64,000 nt of DNA from Paenibacillus sp. BSR1-1 (GCF_030403775.1 NZ_JAQMWQ010000012.1:1-64000); one strand, 5' to 3'. Numbered from the stretch's first letter, positions 17,137 to 25,931 are shown. The notes: generated by a model not told the origin, from the letters alone. Numbers and translations: made by a program.

Positions 17137-17435
17137 AAAAATCGACTCCTGACTAGGTTTCCTTTATATTAATACGAATAAAATCAATAGAATGTTTCAC
17201 ATTCTTGTAATTTGTACCAAAAGAAATGATTTCCATCTACTACTTCCACAATACATGAAAAAACTCCTGCCCGCCATAGACCTCAAACGGAAAGAAAACT
17301 AGGACTTGAGACGTATTTTGGACATTCTTTCAAAGGGAGAAGAATTCACCATTTTCTAATAATATGGGCTCCAATCCAAGAATTATCTAAAAAGGTACAT
17401 AGGCTAATTACGATTATGAGGAGAAAGGAGATCGT

Positions 17436-17855
17436 ATGAATTATCCTTATAGAATGCCCGTAGAGAGTTATCATGGAAATCATCACTATGCACAACATCA
17501 TCATGGAGACCATCAATATGGACACCATCATGGGGGCCATCAATATGGACCCCAAACCAATTCCCATTTCGGTCTTGGTCAAGTTGGTAAAGGGCTCCTG
17601 GGTCTTGGTTTAGGATATTTAGGCTCCGGACTGCTAGGAGGAATTGGGACTGGTGGATTTGGCGGTTATGGCGGCTTCCCAGGTTACGCCCCTGGGCCGG
17701 GTGGTGGAATTTATGGCTATGCCCCAGGTGCTGGCGGAGGTTTTCCCGGTCTAGGAAATATCGGTTACCCAGGATATGCACCGAATATTAACCCCTACAC
17801 ATTAAGCAGCTACGGCACCTGGTCCCCACAAGAATACGGCCTGCCGAGATACTAG
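17436..17855 (+). CDS. His- and Gly-rich protein, probable spore coat protein
   Basis: 139 residues. Residues 14-40 are His-rich (HHYAQHHHGDHQYGHHHGG). Residues 45-125 are Gly/Tyr/Pro-rich with a repeated G-Y-A-P-G theme. No signal peptide. The composition is typical of Bacillus coat proteins; no enzyme fold is visible. GAGGAGAAAGGAG lies just upstream of the ATG. CATAGGCTA at 17398-17406 matches the sigma-E/sigma-K -10 consensus CATANNNTA, though I see no good -35, so mother-cell expression is only suggested. Confidence 0.68.
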   Translation: MNYPYRMPVESYHGNHHYAQHHHGDHQYGHHHGGHQYGPQTNSHFGLGQVGKGLLGLGLGYLGSGLLGGIGTGGFGGYGGFPGYAPGPGGGIYGYAPGAGGGFPGLGNIGYPGYAPNINPYTLSSYGTWSPQEYGLPRY

Positions 17856-17916
17856 GTTTTTAATAGTGACGTTCTTTTAATGGTGTCATTTAATGTCTTT
17901 CAATGGTGTCATCAAT

Positions 17917-17975
17917 GGTGTCAGGCACCGCTCGTGGACAGTTAGGCTAAATTATCCATCCCACGCGGACAAATA
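17917..17975 (-). repeat. GGTGCCTGACACC dispersed element, copy a
   Basis: Core GGTGTCAGGCACC at 17917-17929, followed by CTCGTGGACAG and later GCGGACAAAT: the reverse of the layout in the other copies. Just upstream, GGTGTCAT occurs twice more (17882, 17905). Confidence 0.75.
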
Positions 17976-17979
17976 AAAA

Positions 17980-18033
17980 AAGAAGGGCATGTTGACCGAT
18001 TGGATATGGTGCCGGTCTGCTGCTCTTCTTTTT
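17980..18033 (-). terminator. terminator after the VOC-family gene
   Basis: On the minus strand AGAAG-AGC...GACCG pairs imperfectly with CGGTC...GCCCTTCT and is followed by TTTTTTTATTT. Long stem with bulges. Confidence 0.6.
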
Positions 18034-18035
18034 GT

Positions 18036-18422
18036 TTATTTCTCATAGAGTTCGATTGGCAGTCCGTCTGGGTCGGGGAAGAAGGTGAATTTCTTGTTGG
18101 TCACAGGGTCGATTCGGATCGCCTCAACATTTATTTGGTGTTTTTTAAAGTAGGCTGCTGCCTCTTCTATATCGTCCACTTCAAAGGCAATATGTCTTAA
18201 ACCGGCGGCTTCGGGGTAGCCTGGCCGTGCTGGCGGGTTTGGAAATGAAAACAGTTCAATCTGATACTGTCCATTTATTTCTAAATCCAGCTTATAGGAA
18301 TCTCTGTCCCCTCGATAAACCTCGTTTATTGGGTTCATCCCTAAAATCCGTACATAAAAATCCTTCGACTTTTCATAATTAGTACAAATGATTGCAATGT
18401 GATGAATTTTATTAAACTTCAT
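18036..18422 (-). CDS. VOC family metal-dependent lyase/glyoxalase-like (YwkD-like)
   Basis: 128 residues from the ATG at 18422, chosen for AGAGGTGG 7 bp upstream. One vicinal-oxygen-chelate module: metal-ligand His in HHIAIICTN, a second His in LRHIAFEVDD, and Glu in PIELYEK at the C-terminus. Close in pattern to the SMU1112c/YaeR/YwkD group of small glyoxalase-like proteins. Substrate unknown. Monocistronic between two terminators. Confidence 0.83.
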   Translation of the reverse strand: MKFNKIHHIAIICTNYEKSKDFYVRILGMNPINEVYRGDRDSYKLDLEINGQYQIELFSFPNPPARPGYPEAAGLRHIAFEVDDIEEAAAYFKKHQINVEAIRIDPVTNKKFTFFPDPDGLPIELYEK

Positions 18423-18450
18423 GAATGGCCACCTCTTTTCTTCAGAATTC

Positions 18451-18501
18451 GATAAATAAACAGCCCACCTGTCTTGTCTTCTAAACAAGACAGGTGGGCT
18501 G
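18451..18501 (-). terminator. very strong terminator after mnaA
   Basis: CAGCCCACCTGTCTTGT (18461-18477) and ACAAGACAGGTGGGCTG (18485-18501) form a perfect 17-bp stem with a 7-nt loop. On the minus strand it is followed by TTTATTTAT. It insulates mnaA from the VOC gene. Confidence 0.88.
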
Positions 18502-18534
18502 ATAAACCTTACATAATACTAGTACTTTCCCAGC

Positions 18535-19677
18535 TTACGCCATGTCGGCAGGTCGTTGTTCGCTTCTTCCGAAGTGATAAAGAATCGCTTCGACAATTCG
18601 TTTGGAGGCGAATCCGTCTCCGTATGGATTGGAGGCTTTCGCCATTTGGTCATGGGCAGACTTATTAGACAATAATTCATCTGCCAGCCCAAAGATGGTT
18701 TCTTCATCTGTACCTGCCAGCTTCAATGTCCCCGCTGCAATTCCTTCAGGCCGCTCGGTTGTATCGCGTAAAACAAGAACAGGAACCCCCAAAGATGGCG
18801 CCTCTTCCTGAACCCCGCCGGAATCAGTCAAAATTAAATAGGCCCGTGAAGCAAAGTTATGGAAATCAATTACATCCAACGGCTCAATCAGCTGAATTCG
18901 ATCGTTTTCTCCCAATACCCGATTAGCAATTTCACGAACCACCGGGTTCATGTGCACTGGATAAACGACTTGTACATCAGCATGTTTATCCACTACTCTG
19001 CGAATCGCACGGAACATGTTTTCCATCGGTTCACCGGTGTTTTCTCTTCGGTGGGCCGTCATTAAAATTAATCGATCATCCCCAAGCTTATCCAAAACAG
19101 GATGGGAGTAATTCGTTTTAACCGTTGTTTTTAAGGCATCGATCGCGGTATTTCCTGTTATAAAAATAGCTTCTTCTTTTTTATTTTCTACTAAAAGATT
19201 TTGCTTTGATTGTACTGTTGGCGAAAAATGAAGATCAGCTAATACACCTGTCAGCTGGCGGTTCATTTCCTCTGGGTATGGTGAATATTTGTTATGTGTG
19301 CGTAGTCCTGCTTCCACATGACCTATCGGAATTTGATTATAAAAAGCCGCTAAACTCGCCACAAATGTTGTCGTTGTGTCACCATGAACGAGAACGATAT
19401 CGGGTTTTACCTTCGCCATTACATCATTAAGCCCCTCTAAGCTTCGAGTGGTCACATCAATCAAGGATTGGCGTTCCTTCATTACATTTAAATCATAGTC
19501 AGGTGTAATTTCAAAAATATTTAAGACCTGATCCAGCATTTGGCGGTGCTGGGCTGTTACCGTTACAATCGATTGAATTTGATCAGGATGTTTTTCTAAT
19601 TCTTTGACAAGCGGAGCCATTTTAATTGCCTCCGGTCTTGTTCCAAATACGGTCATTACCTTCAATTGATTTGTCAT
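18535..19677 (-). CDS. mnaA: UDP-N-acetylglucosamine 2-epimerase (non-hydrolysing)
   Basis: 380 residues from the ATG at 19677, with GGAGG 5 bp upstream. Family motifs: FGTRPEAIKMAPLV at the N-terminus, HGDTTTTF and GHVEAGLRT in the middle, and a UDP-binding region with SGGVQEEAPSLG and RDTTERPEG. It converts UDP-GlcNAc to UDP-ManNAc, needed for teichoic-acid linkage units and ManNAc-containing glycans. A single-gene transcript. Confidence 0.94.
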   Translation of the reverse strand: MTNQLKVMTVFGTRPEAIKMAPLVKELEKHPDQIQSIVTVTAQHRQMLDQVLNIFEITPDYDLNVMKERQSLIDVTTRSLEGLNDVMAKVKPDIVLVHGDTTTTFVASLAAFYNQIPIGHVEAGLRTHNKYSPYPEEMNRQLTGVLADLHFSPTVQSKQNLLVENKKEEAIFITGNTAIDALKTTVKTNYSHPVLDKLGDDRLILMTAHRRENTGEPMENMFRAIRRVVDKHADVQVVYPVHMNPVVREIANRVLGENDRIQLIEPLDVIDFHNFASRAYLILTDSGGVQEEAPSLGVPVLVLRDTTERPEGIAAGTLKLAGTDEETIFGLADELLSNKSAHDQMAKASNPYGDGFASKRIVEAILYHFGRSEQRPADMA

Positions 19678-19910
19678 AAAAACCTCCAAAGAATATATGT
19701 ACTATCATTATACAACTCACTATTAATATTTAAAAATTGACAGTCAAATATAGCCCAACTATCATGATATCAAATTTCACTAGCTGGCAAAAGCAATAAC
19801 AAATCGAAAGCGGTTTCTAGGGTATTTTTAATAAAAAAATTCACCTCAGCCGAAGCCCTGTCCAAATACTCCTCTTTTGCATATATAAATAATAAAGGAG
19901 AGGACAAGCC

Positions 19911-21074
19911 ATGAATATTATTCAACGACTCATTCCTGCCTCCAATACCGAAACCCGTCCTGGGTTAAAAATGGATCCAAAATACATTACTATTCATGAA
20001 ACTGATAATACGAGTATAGGGGCGGATGCGGAGGCACATGCGAGATTACAAGAACGCGGGAATACCCGTACCGCGTCCTGGCATTTGCAGGTTGATGACC
20101 ATGAAATCATTCAGTCCATTCCCTTCGATGAAGTGGCCTGGGCTGCCGGAGATGGACGGGATGGGCCTGGGAATCGAACATCCATCCATATCGAAATGTG
20201 TGTGAATGCGGACGGAAATTATGAACAAACCGTTACGAATACAGTCGAAGTTGTTAAATACTTAATGAACCTATTTAATATAGCAATCGATCACGTTGTC
20301 CCTCATAAGCATTGGACGGGTAAGAACTGCCCAAGAAATCTATTGCCTCGATGGGATGACTTTATTAAACGATGCCAAATAGCTGATGGCTGGGTAAAAC
20401 CAGGTGCACAGTGGTTTTTTTATAAAAATGGCCAAAAACAAACTGGCTGGATAAAGGACAAGAGTAAATGGTATTTTCTCGATACCAATAGTGTTATGCA
20501 AATCGGCTGGGTGAACGTAGATAGTAAGTGGTATTTTCTAGATGAAAATGGGGTCATGCAGACAGGCTGGAAAAAGGTGAAGAATAAATGGTATTACATG
20601 GCCAATGATGGATCGATGCAAACCGGCTGGATTAAATTAGATTCTAAATGGTATTTCCTAAAACCAAACGGTGAAATGGCTATTGGCTGGATTCAGGATG
20701 ATAATAAGTGGTATTACATGGCCAATGATGGATCGATGCAAACCGGCTGGATTAAATTAGATTCTAAATGGTATTTCCTAAAACCAAACGGTGAAATGGC
20801 TATTGGCTGGATTCAGGATGATAATAAGTGGTATTATCTTGATTATCCTAATGGGGTTATGATTACAGGTACCCATGTAATTAGTGGTGTCGAATATACT
20901 TTTGGGACAGATGGGGCTTTAATTGAAAAGGAAGAAACCCAGGAGCCTCCTCCAAACGGTGGAGTTGCAGAAACATCTGCTACAACAAATCAAACAGGCG
21001 ATACCTCAAGCGAATTAGATATTCCATTCGGCAGTCAAAATACTAACACAACGAATGAAGAGCCTGCTCCTTAG
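19911..21074 (+). CDS. N-acetylmuramoyl-L-alanine amidase (Amidase_2) with choline-binding-type repeats
   Basis: 387 residues. Amidase_2/PGRP domain at 1-155 with zinc-site features ITIHETDNT, ASWHLQVDD and PHKHWTGKNCP, cleaving the MurNAc-L-Ala bond. Residues 160-320 hold about eight CW-binding repeats (pattern GWI..KWYFLD..G.MQTGW). A Thr/Ser/Pro tail ends the protein. There is no N-terminal signal peptide, so release may need a holin or mother-cell lysis. Two repeat pairs are identical at DNA level (20589-20836). AAAGGAG precedes the ATG. Confidence 0.88.
   Translation: MNIIQRLIPASNTETRPGLKMDPKYITIHETDNTSIGADAEAHARLQERGNTRTASWHLQVDDHEIIQSIPFDEVAWAAGDGRDGPGNRTSIHIEMCVNADGNYEQTVTNTVEVVKYLMNLFNIAIDHVVPHKHWTGKNCPRNLLPRWDDFIKRCQIADGWVKPGAQWFFYKNGQKQTGWIKDKSKWYFLDTNSVMQIGWVNVDSKWYFLDENGVMQTGWKKVKNKWYYMANDGSMQTGWIKLDSKWYFLKPNGEMAIGWIQDDNKWYYMANDGSMQTGWIKLDSKWYFLKPNGEMAIGWIQDDNKWYYLDYPNGVMITGTHVISGVEYTFGTDGALIEKEETQEPPPNGGVAETSATTNQTGDTSSELDIPFGSQNTNTTNEEPAP
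20589..20836 (+). repeat. exact 120-bp tandem duplication inside the amidase gene
   Basis: Bases 20589-20716 recur without change at 20709-20836 (period 120 bp, two repeat modules). No silent differences were seen, so the duplication is recent or maintained by gene conversion. Confidence 0.93.
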
Positions 21075-21089
21075 GAGTTTGGCTTTTTT
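21061..21089 (+). terminator. terminator at the amidase 3' end
   Basis: AGCC-TG-CTCC-TTA-GGAG-TTT-GGCT followed by TTTTTA. The hairpin starts within the last codons. Confidence 0.75.
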
Positions 21090-21094
21090 ATTAT

Positions 21095-21255
21095 GGCTAT
21101 TTTCGCATAAATTGTTGTTTTTCGTATAAGTTTCTCAACCCGTATAACTAGTAGCTTCGGGGCATCTTTTCGTTAGAACATTTGCGAAAATTGCCCAGAA
21201 ACTTAGTAAATGGACCACATTAGTTTCAAAAACAACAAAGTTTACGAAAAGAGCC
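21095..21255 (+). mobile_element. MITE, copy 1 (161 bp)
   Basis: Ends GGCTATTTTCGCATAAA and TTTACGAAAAGAGCC form imperfect terminal inverted repeats. The whole length aligns with the reverse complement of 26748-26910, with clear similarity along it (roughly 80% by eye). No coding capacity. A/T-rich flanks TTTATTAT and TTATTTAT are only partly alike. Between it and 21487 I see no gene. Confidence 0.78.
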
Positions 21256-21486
21256 TTATTTATTAAACTCATTGAATTTTAATAAAAGAACAATGGGAAT
21301 TAATTACTATAGATGATAAAATAAATGAAAACTTCATAGTATAATTAGAATATATTTTATATAACTCCTATACTCGAATTCACTAGATTCCTTTTTTTAA
21401 CGAGACTAAACAACAATACCTCTAAGACACAGCGTATTTCACCAAGAACCATACCTACGATCATCCGTACATATTACCTATCACGA

Positions 21487-21542
21487 TTGTCCACTCAGGG
21501 CGGACAAATTCACCAAAGTGTCCACGAACGGTGCCTGACACC
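21487..21542 (+). repeat. GGTGCCTGACACC dispersed element, copy b
   Basis: TTGTCCAC, then GCGGACAA, then TGTCCACGAACGGTGCCTGACACC (core at 21530-21542). This is the clearest example of the layout and lies just upstream of the LCP gene. Confidence 0.82.
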
Positions 21543-21576
21543 ATTTGGCATCATATTATTATGGGGGTTTAATTAT

Positions 21577-22509
21577 ATGAGATCTCAGGAGAAGAGAAGT
21601 AGAAAGTGGTTAAAGGTGACGGGGATTATTTTATTACTAATCTTTGTTGCTGTGGGTGTTTATAGTTACACGGTTTATAAATCTTTAAAAACTGCGGTAG
21701 TAACGATGCACCAGCCGATTGAGCGAATCCAGCCGGAAAAGCGGGAATTGCCGGTAGCATTGGAAAAAAAGGTGCCCTTCTCCGTCTTAATGCTGGGTGT
21801 TGATGAACGAAAGGGTGACAAAGGGCGTTCTGATACAATTATTGTGCTCGCCGTGAATCCCAATAATAACTCAGTAAAAATGCTAAGTATCCCGCGAGAT
21901 ACTCGTACGGAGATAGTCGGAAAGGGGAAAGAGGATAAAATAAACCATGCTTATGCTTTCGGCGGGGTTCCCATGTCTATGGCTACCGTTGAAAATTTCC
22001 TCGATATCCCAATTGATTATTATATGAAGATTAATATGGAAGGTTTTAAGGACCTTGTCGATGCGGTTGGCGGGGTAAACGTCCAAAATGATTTTGAATT
22101 CGATCAGTATGGTTTTCATTTTGGAAAAGGAGATATTACCCTAGACGGTGAACAGGCTTTAATATTTTCTAGAATGCGATATGAGGATCCGCGCGGGGAC
22201 TTTGGCCGTCAATCAAGGCAGCGGGAAATCATTAAAGCGGTCATTAATGAGGGGGTAAGCGTATCAAGCTTAACGAATTTTTCTGATATATTTACAGCCC
22301 TTGGAAAAAATATTAAGACAAATCTGACCTTTGATCAAATGGTTGATATCCAGAAAAACTATCGAGAAGCCGGAAAGAACATTCAACAGATGGAAATAAA
22401 GGAAACAGGCACAATGATCAACAAAATCTATTATGGCATAGTAACAGCTGCAGAAAAACAAAGAATCCAAACCGAACTAAAGATGCAATTAGAATTAGAA
22501 GCGAAATAA
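21577..22509 (+). CDS. LytR-CpsA-Psr (LCP) family cell-wall glycopolymer ligase
   Basis: 310 residues from the ATG at 21577; the frame is open 30 codons further through repeat DNA, which is rejected. An N-terminal membrane segment (residues 12-32) is followed by the extracytoplasmic LCP domain: LMLGVDERKGDKGRSDTI, SIPRDTRTE and GDFGRQSRQREI, with the conserved Arg and Asp residues that bind polyprenyl pyrophosphate. LCP enzymes attach teichoic acid or other glycans to peptidoglycan (TagTUV group). GGGGG lies 10 bp before the start. Confidence 0.88.
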   Translation: MRSQEKRSRKWLKVTGIILLLIFVAVGVYSYTVYKSLKTAVVTMHQPIERIQPEKRELPVALEKKVPFSVLMLGVDERKGDKGRSDTIIVLAVNPNNNSVKMLSIPRDTRTEIVGKGKEDKINHAYAFGGVPMSMATVENFLDIPIDYYMKINMEGFKDLVDAVGGVNVQNDFEFDQYGFHFGKGDITLDGEQALIFSRMRYEDPRGDFGRQSRQREIIKAVINEGVSVSSLTNFSDIFTALGKNIKTNLTFDQMVDIQKNYREAGKNIQQMEIKETGTMINKIYYGIVTAAEKQRIQTELKMQLELEAK

Positions 22510-22517
22510 GATAATTG

Positions 22518-22574
22518 AAAGGGATAACAAAAAAAGTATTAAAACACTTTTAAAGTCATCCCTTTTTTATTTTG
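22518..22574 (+). terminator. terminator after the LCP gene
   Basis: AAAGGGAT (22518-22525) pairs with ATCCCTTT (22558-22565), with an inner AAAGT/ACTTT stem, followed by TTTTATTTT. The A-run on the other side may also help end rbsK. Confidence 0.72.
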
Positions 22575-22593
22575 GATGGAAGATTTTGTTTTA

Positions 22594-23526
22594 TTATTTT
22601 TCAACATCTTCCTGCTTTAATATTTCCTCAACTTCGTGTTTATATGGCATAGCAGGTGCTGTACCAATTTTTGTCACGGAGAGGGCGGCAACTGCATTGG
22701 CGAAGGTCATCGCTTCACGGACAGAGTACCCAGTGCAGAGCGCGTGAGCAAATCCCCCATTAAATGCATCGCCAGCCCCTGTTGTATCAACAGCCTTTAC
22801 TTTGAGACCCGGAACCAAATCACCCTTCTCACCGCCAGTATAAAGGAATGCCCCCTTCGATCCAAGGGTGATAATCACCGTCTCAACACCCAATCCATGA
22901 ATTTTCCTCGCAGCCACTAAAGCTGATTCTTCATCTTTTACTTCCACCCCGCTTAGCTCAAATGCTTCTGTTTCATTTGGAGTAATATAGGTCACAGCCG
23001 AAAGAATCTCTCTAGGAAACTCCTGGTATGGGGCGGGATTTAAAATGACCGGAACATTATATCTTTTTGCTAGTTTCATCGTAGTTACCACTGCTTCAAT
23101 ACTTGTTTCCAACTGAAGCAGGACGATGTCTGCAGTTTTGAACCTTTCCTCCGCTGCGACTACTTCCTCTTCTGTAATAGTTCCGCAGGCACCCAGGGCG
23201 ACAACAATGCTGTTTTCACTTTTATCATCCACGGCGATCAATGCAGCCCCAGTTGACTGGCTTGGATCGACAATAATATATTGAGTATTGATATTTTCTG
23301 ATTCAAAGTGTTTTAATGCCTCTTGACCAAAAAGATCGTCGCCCACTTTGGTAATAAACGTAACTTCTGAGCCGCACCTTGACGCTGCGGTCGCCTGATT
23401 TCCACCTTTTCCTCCCGGCCCCATCTGAAACGGTCCCCCTAGAACCGTCTCCCCCGGCTTTGGAAGATGTGGTGCCCGGCTCATTAAATCTACTACATAA
23501 CTACCAATTACAAGCACATTAGACAT
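22594..23526 (-). CDS. rbsK: ribokinase
   Basis: 310 residues. PfkB family: N-terminal GPGGKGGNQA substrate motif, VILNPAP, TPNETEA, and the C-terminal DTTGAGDAFNGGFAHAL with the catalytic Asp. It phosphorylates ribose to ribose-5-phosphate. No ribose transporter genes lie beside it, so it is an orphan copy here. A different PfkB sugar kinase is less likely given the close fit to RbsK motifs. Confidence 0.88.
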   Translation of the reverse strand: MSNVLVIGSYVVDLMSRAPHLPKPGETVLGGPFQMGPGGKGGNQATAASRCGSEVTFITKVGDDLFGQEALKHFESENINTQYIIVDPSQSTGAALIAVDDKSENSIVVALGACGTITEEEVVAAEERFKTADIVLLQLETSIEAVVTTMKLAKRYNVPVILNPAPYQEFPREILSAVTYITPNETEAFELSGVEVKDEESALVAARKIHGLGVETVIITLGSKGAFLYTGGEKGDLVPGLKVKAVDTTGAGDAFNGGFAHALCTGYSVREAMTFANAVAALSVTKIGTAPAMPYKHEVEEILKQEDVEK

Positions 23527-23711
23527 AAATGCCCTCCAAATAATGACCTAAATTCTCTCTACACAATAAACAGCATATAGTATTTGAAGATATTAGCCTT
23601 CTCCTTCAAATTGAAAAGTGGTGGATGTATTTTCCATCTTACTTTTATTATATATAATTCATCTTGTTACAGCCTACCAAAATTGCACATAACCAGAAAG
23701 GTGTGATTCGA

Positions 23712-24272
23712 GTGATTTGGCTTTATTTTGCCTGTTCTTATTTCATTGGGTGCATTATGTTTGGATATCTAATTACAAAATTGCTCTTTCATCAGGATAT
23801 CCGCAGACAGGGGAGCGGAAATGTCGGGGCGCGGAATGCCGGGCGCCTGTATGGCAAAAAAGCCTTTGTTATCACGTTTCTTGGGGACGCTTTAAAGGGC
23901 ATTCTGATCATTCTAATTGGCCGGTACCTCGGTTTTTCTGAATCTATTCAATTACTTGGCCTCGCTTTTGCCATCATTGGCCATTTAAAGCCCGTTACGC
24001 TTAAATTTAAGGGCGGGAAGGGCATTTCAACGTTCATTGGCGGGATGGTTGCCTTCGAGCCCTTCCTTGCACCTGTATTTATCCTGGCATTCCTTGTCAC
24101 ATATCCCTTCACCAAAAGCTTTACCTTTTCAGGATTAGGAGCATTCCTTGTCATTCCAGTGTTTTTGTTTATCCAGCATGATAATTGGGAAACCGGTGTA
24201 CTGGCAATCATAATCTTAGCTTTAATACTCCTTGCACACTCAGAAAATATTAAAGTCCGATTGAAAAAGTAA
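23712..24272 (+). CDS. plsY: glycerol-3-phosphate acyltransferase PlsY
   Basis: 186 residues from GTG at 23712 (AAAGGTG 8 bp upstream); this start places the first membrane helix at the N-terminus as in other PlsY. Motifs GSGNVGARNAGR and KFKGGKGIST are the two conserved cytoplasmic loops that bind acyl-phosphate and glycerol-3-phosphate. Five membrane segments. It makes lysophosphatidic acid, the first step of phospholipid synthesis. It could be a second copy beside the housekeeping gene. Confidence 0.87.
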   Translation: MIWLYFACSYFIGCIMFGYLITKLLFHQDIRRQGSGNVGARNAGRLYGKKAFVITFLGDALKGILIILIGRYLGFSESIQLLGLAFAIIGHLKPVTLKFKGGKGISTFIGGMVAFEPFLAPVFILAFLVTYPFTKSFTFSGLGAFLVIPVFLFIQHDNWETGVLAIIILALILLAHSENIKVRLKK

Positions 24273-24278
24273 TTCCTA

Positions 24279-24906
24279 TCAAGCTCCCCCATTCCACTTG
24301 ACTGCTGCCCAAATACTTTGGTCGGTGATGCGGGAGCACCCTTGCAAATCGGAAATCGTCCGGGCGAGGCGGATGATTTTAATTTGCGTTCGATTGCTCA
24401 GCCCTTTTTTAAAAGATAACTTTTGTAAATCCACCTGCTGCCCCGCAGGCAATGGGCTTGTCCTTAAAAGCACCTCATACGGAACCCGGGCATTGCAAAT
24501 TTCCTGCCCATGTAAAAAAATTACAATCAATCTGTCGCCTGCCGATCAAAAGAAATTTGGCCCGATGTTTGATCTGCAGATGGCGATTAGTCAATTGTTG
24601 AGTTTGCATGAATTAGATTTGGTCATTCCAGAAGGGACCGGTTTTTTGGGAGCCCTGTCATTGGATGGTTCGATTCAGTTGGTTGAAGGAATGCTGCCGG
24701 CTGCACTTGCTGCGAAAAGGCTTGGTATTAAATGGATCTAAATGAGCGAAGGGCCGCAATAATACGCTCCTCGGCTTCCTTCACCGCAGCATCGGGAAGC
24801 CCGAAAATTTTAAACGAATCAGTGTCCCAATATAGGTGCTAACCTCGACATTGACCCGGTACCCTTCCATTCCTTTTAGGCCAATGCTCAACACACGCGC
24901 CCACAT
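24279..24906 (-). pseudogene. comM: comM/yifB remnant with an internal inverted segment
   Basis: Three pieces of one ComM (Mg-chelatase-like AAA+ ATPase) gene occur here. The N-terminus reads leftward from 24906 (VLSIGLKGMEGYRVNVEV, then after a frameshift KIFGLPDAAVKEAEER). The next part of the protein lies inverted on the plus strand at about 24515-24741 (INLSPADQKKFGPMFDLQ, LGALSLDGSIQ, AAKRLG). The C-terminus reads leftward again from about 24520 (NRTQIKIIRLARTISDLQG). The Walker A region and most of the centre are deleted, so it cannot be functional. ComM is a helicase aiding recombination in competent cells. Confidence 0.85.
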
Positions 24907-25499
24907 TATAGCATCACCTTTTCGCCCATATAGAGCTTACCATCTTCCCAGAAAAATTTATCATCCCAGCGGGATTTCATATATTGCTGATAATGCTGTG
25001 TCTGTGGGTGAGGAAAGTAGGAAAGAATCGGCTGGGGTTCAATTAAAGGAATACCCTTCAAGTCGATGTAAGCTCGATAGCTGCTCCATGGATACTCCTC
25101 AGGCAGGTTCACCATCCCGGCGCTGACAGGATTTAAGTGAATATATTTACTGACATCGATTTCATATTCAGGGGAATTGAGCAGTTCAGCGCCATAGCGC
25201 TTTTCAAATACATGCCCCGAATAATCGTACTTTTTATTAAAAAATTTCGCGTATTTCGTATTGAGGTTTTTCATTATGATGCTGAGCGGAGATTCAAGTG
25301 TTTCAATCTGGAGATGGGTATGATTGGTCATCAAACAAAACGAATGGAGGATGAAAGGGTATTGCTTCCTTGTTTCTTCTACTAAATTGAGGTATTTTTC
25401 ATAATCTTCATCATCATAAAAAAGCGAATTTCTTCTGATTCCCCGACTGGTCACATGATATTTCGCACCGGCAAACCACAATCTTGCGCTGCGTACCAA
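24906..25499 (-). CDS. RAYT-type (Y1, REP-associated tyrosine) transposase
   Basis: 197 residues. HUH motif in MTNHTHLQIE near residue 60, the N-terminal RLWFAGAKYHVTSRG typical of Y1_Tnp/RAYT proteins, and a catalytic Tyr candidate in SPEYEIDVSKYIHLNP or the nearby SYRAYI. Likely nicks single-stranded DNA. TTG start with GGGAG upstream. It abuts the scrambled comM remnant, sharing bases 24906-24908. No matching REP palindromes are obvious nearby, so it seems a domesticated or single-copy RAYT. Confidence 0.88.
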   Translation of the reverse strand: MVRSARLWFAGAKYHVTSRGIRRNSLFYDDEDYEKYLNLVEETRKQYPFILHSFCLMTNHTHLQIETLESPLSIIMKNLNTKYAKFFNKKYDYSGHVFEKRYGAELLNSPEYEIDVSKYIHLNPVSAGMVNLPEEYPWSSYRAYIDLKGIPLIEPQPILSYFPHPQTQHYQQYMKSRWDDKFFWEDGKLYMGEKVML

Positions 25500-25682
25500 T
25501 GTAAATCACTCCCTTTGCATTATCTACTTTTTATTATACTGGAATCAGTCTTTTCGATTAGCAATATTCACAATATTTAACAAAATGTTCAAAGCTGAAA
25601 ACGACCAAGCTGTCGAATGTATAAAAAGTCCTGCCTGCTAATATTTATTTACTATAACATTTTACATCTAGGGGGTAAGTCT

Positions 25683-25931
25683 CTGAAAACAATAAGATTC
25701 CTCCAATGGCTGATCGGTATTCTCCTATTGGTGTACGGCATTTATCTTATTTTCGGAACTCAGGAATTTTTCGGTACCATCTTAATTATTGGGGCCTTTT
25801 TAATTTTTCCGACTTTAAAAAGAAAAGCACAATCCAATGATTATTACGATAATAATGATGTTTCTAAAGATGACCATATTTATGCTGGCGGGGATAGTGA
25901 TGGCGGCAGCGGGGACTCAGGAGGAGATTAA
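25683..25931 (+). CDS. small membrane protein with acidic Gly/Ser-rich tail
   Basis: 82 residues if started at CTG 25683, which has AGGGGGT 7 bp upstream; the alternative ATG at 25617 (104 residues) has no ribosome site. Two adjacent hydrophobic helices (residues 6-23 and 29-43), then a charged tail ending in GGDSDGGSGDSGGD. Function unknown. Transcript end supported by the hairpin at 25944-25976. Confidence 0.6.
   Translation: MKTIRFLQWLIGILLLVYGIYLIFGTQEFFGTILIIGAFLIFPTLKRKAQSNDYYDNNDVSKDDHIYAGGDSDGGSGDSGGD

Noticed and set aside
17346..17781. Minus-strand frames opposite the His/Gly-rich gene
   Set aside because: Their low-complexity composition is a mirror of the plus-strand gene and they have no ribosome sites.
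19911..21074. Prophage lysis gene
   Set aside because: The enzyme lacks a signal peptide like an endolysin, but no holin, structural or integrase genes are nearby.
24298..24741. 147-residue plus-strand gene
   Set aside because: Its second half is an inverted piece of comM and its first half is antisense to the comM C-terminus; it is part of the pseudogene.
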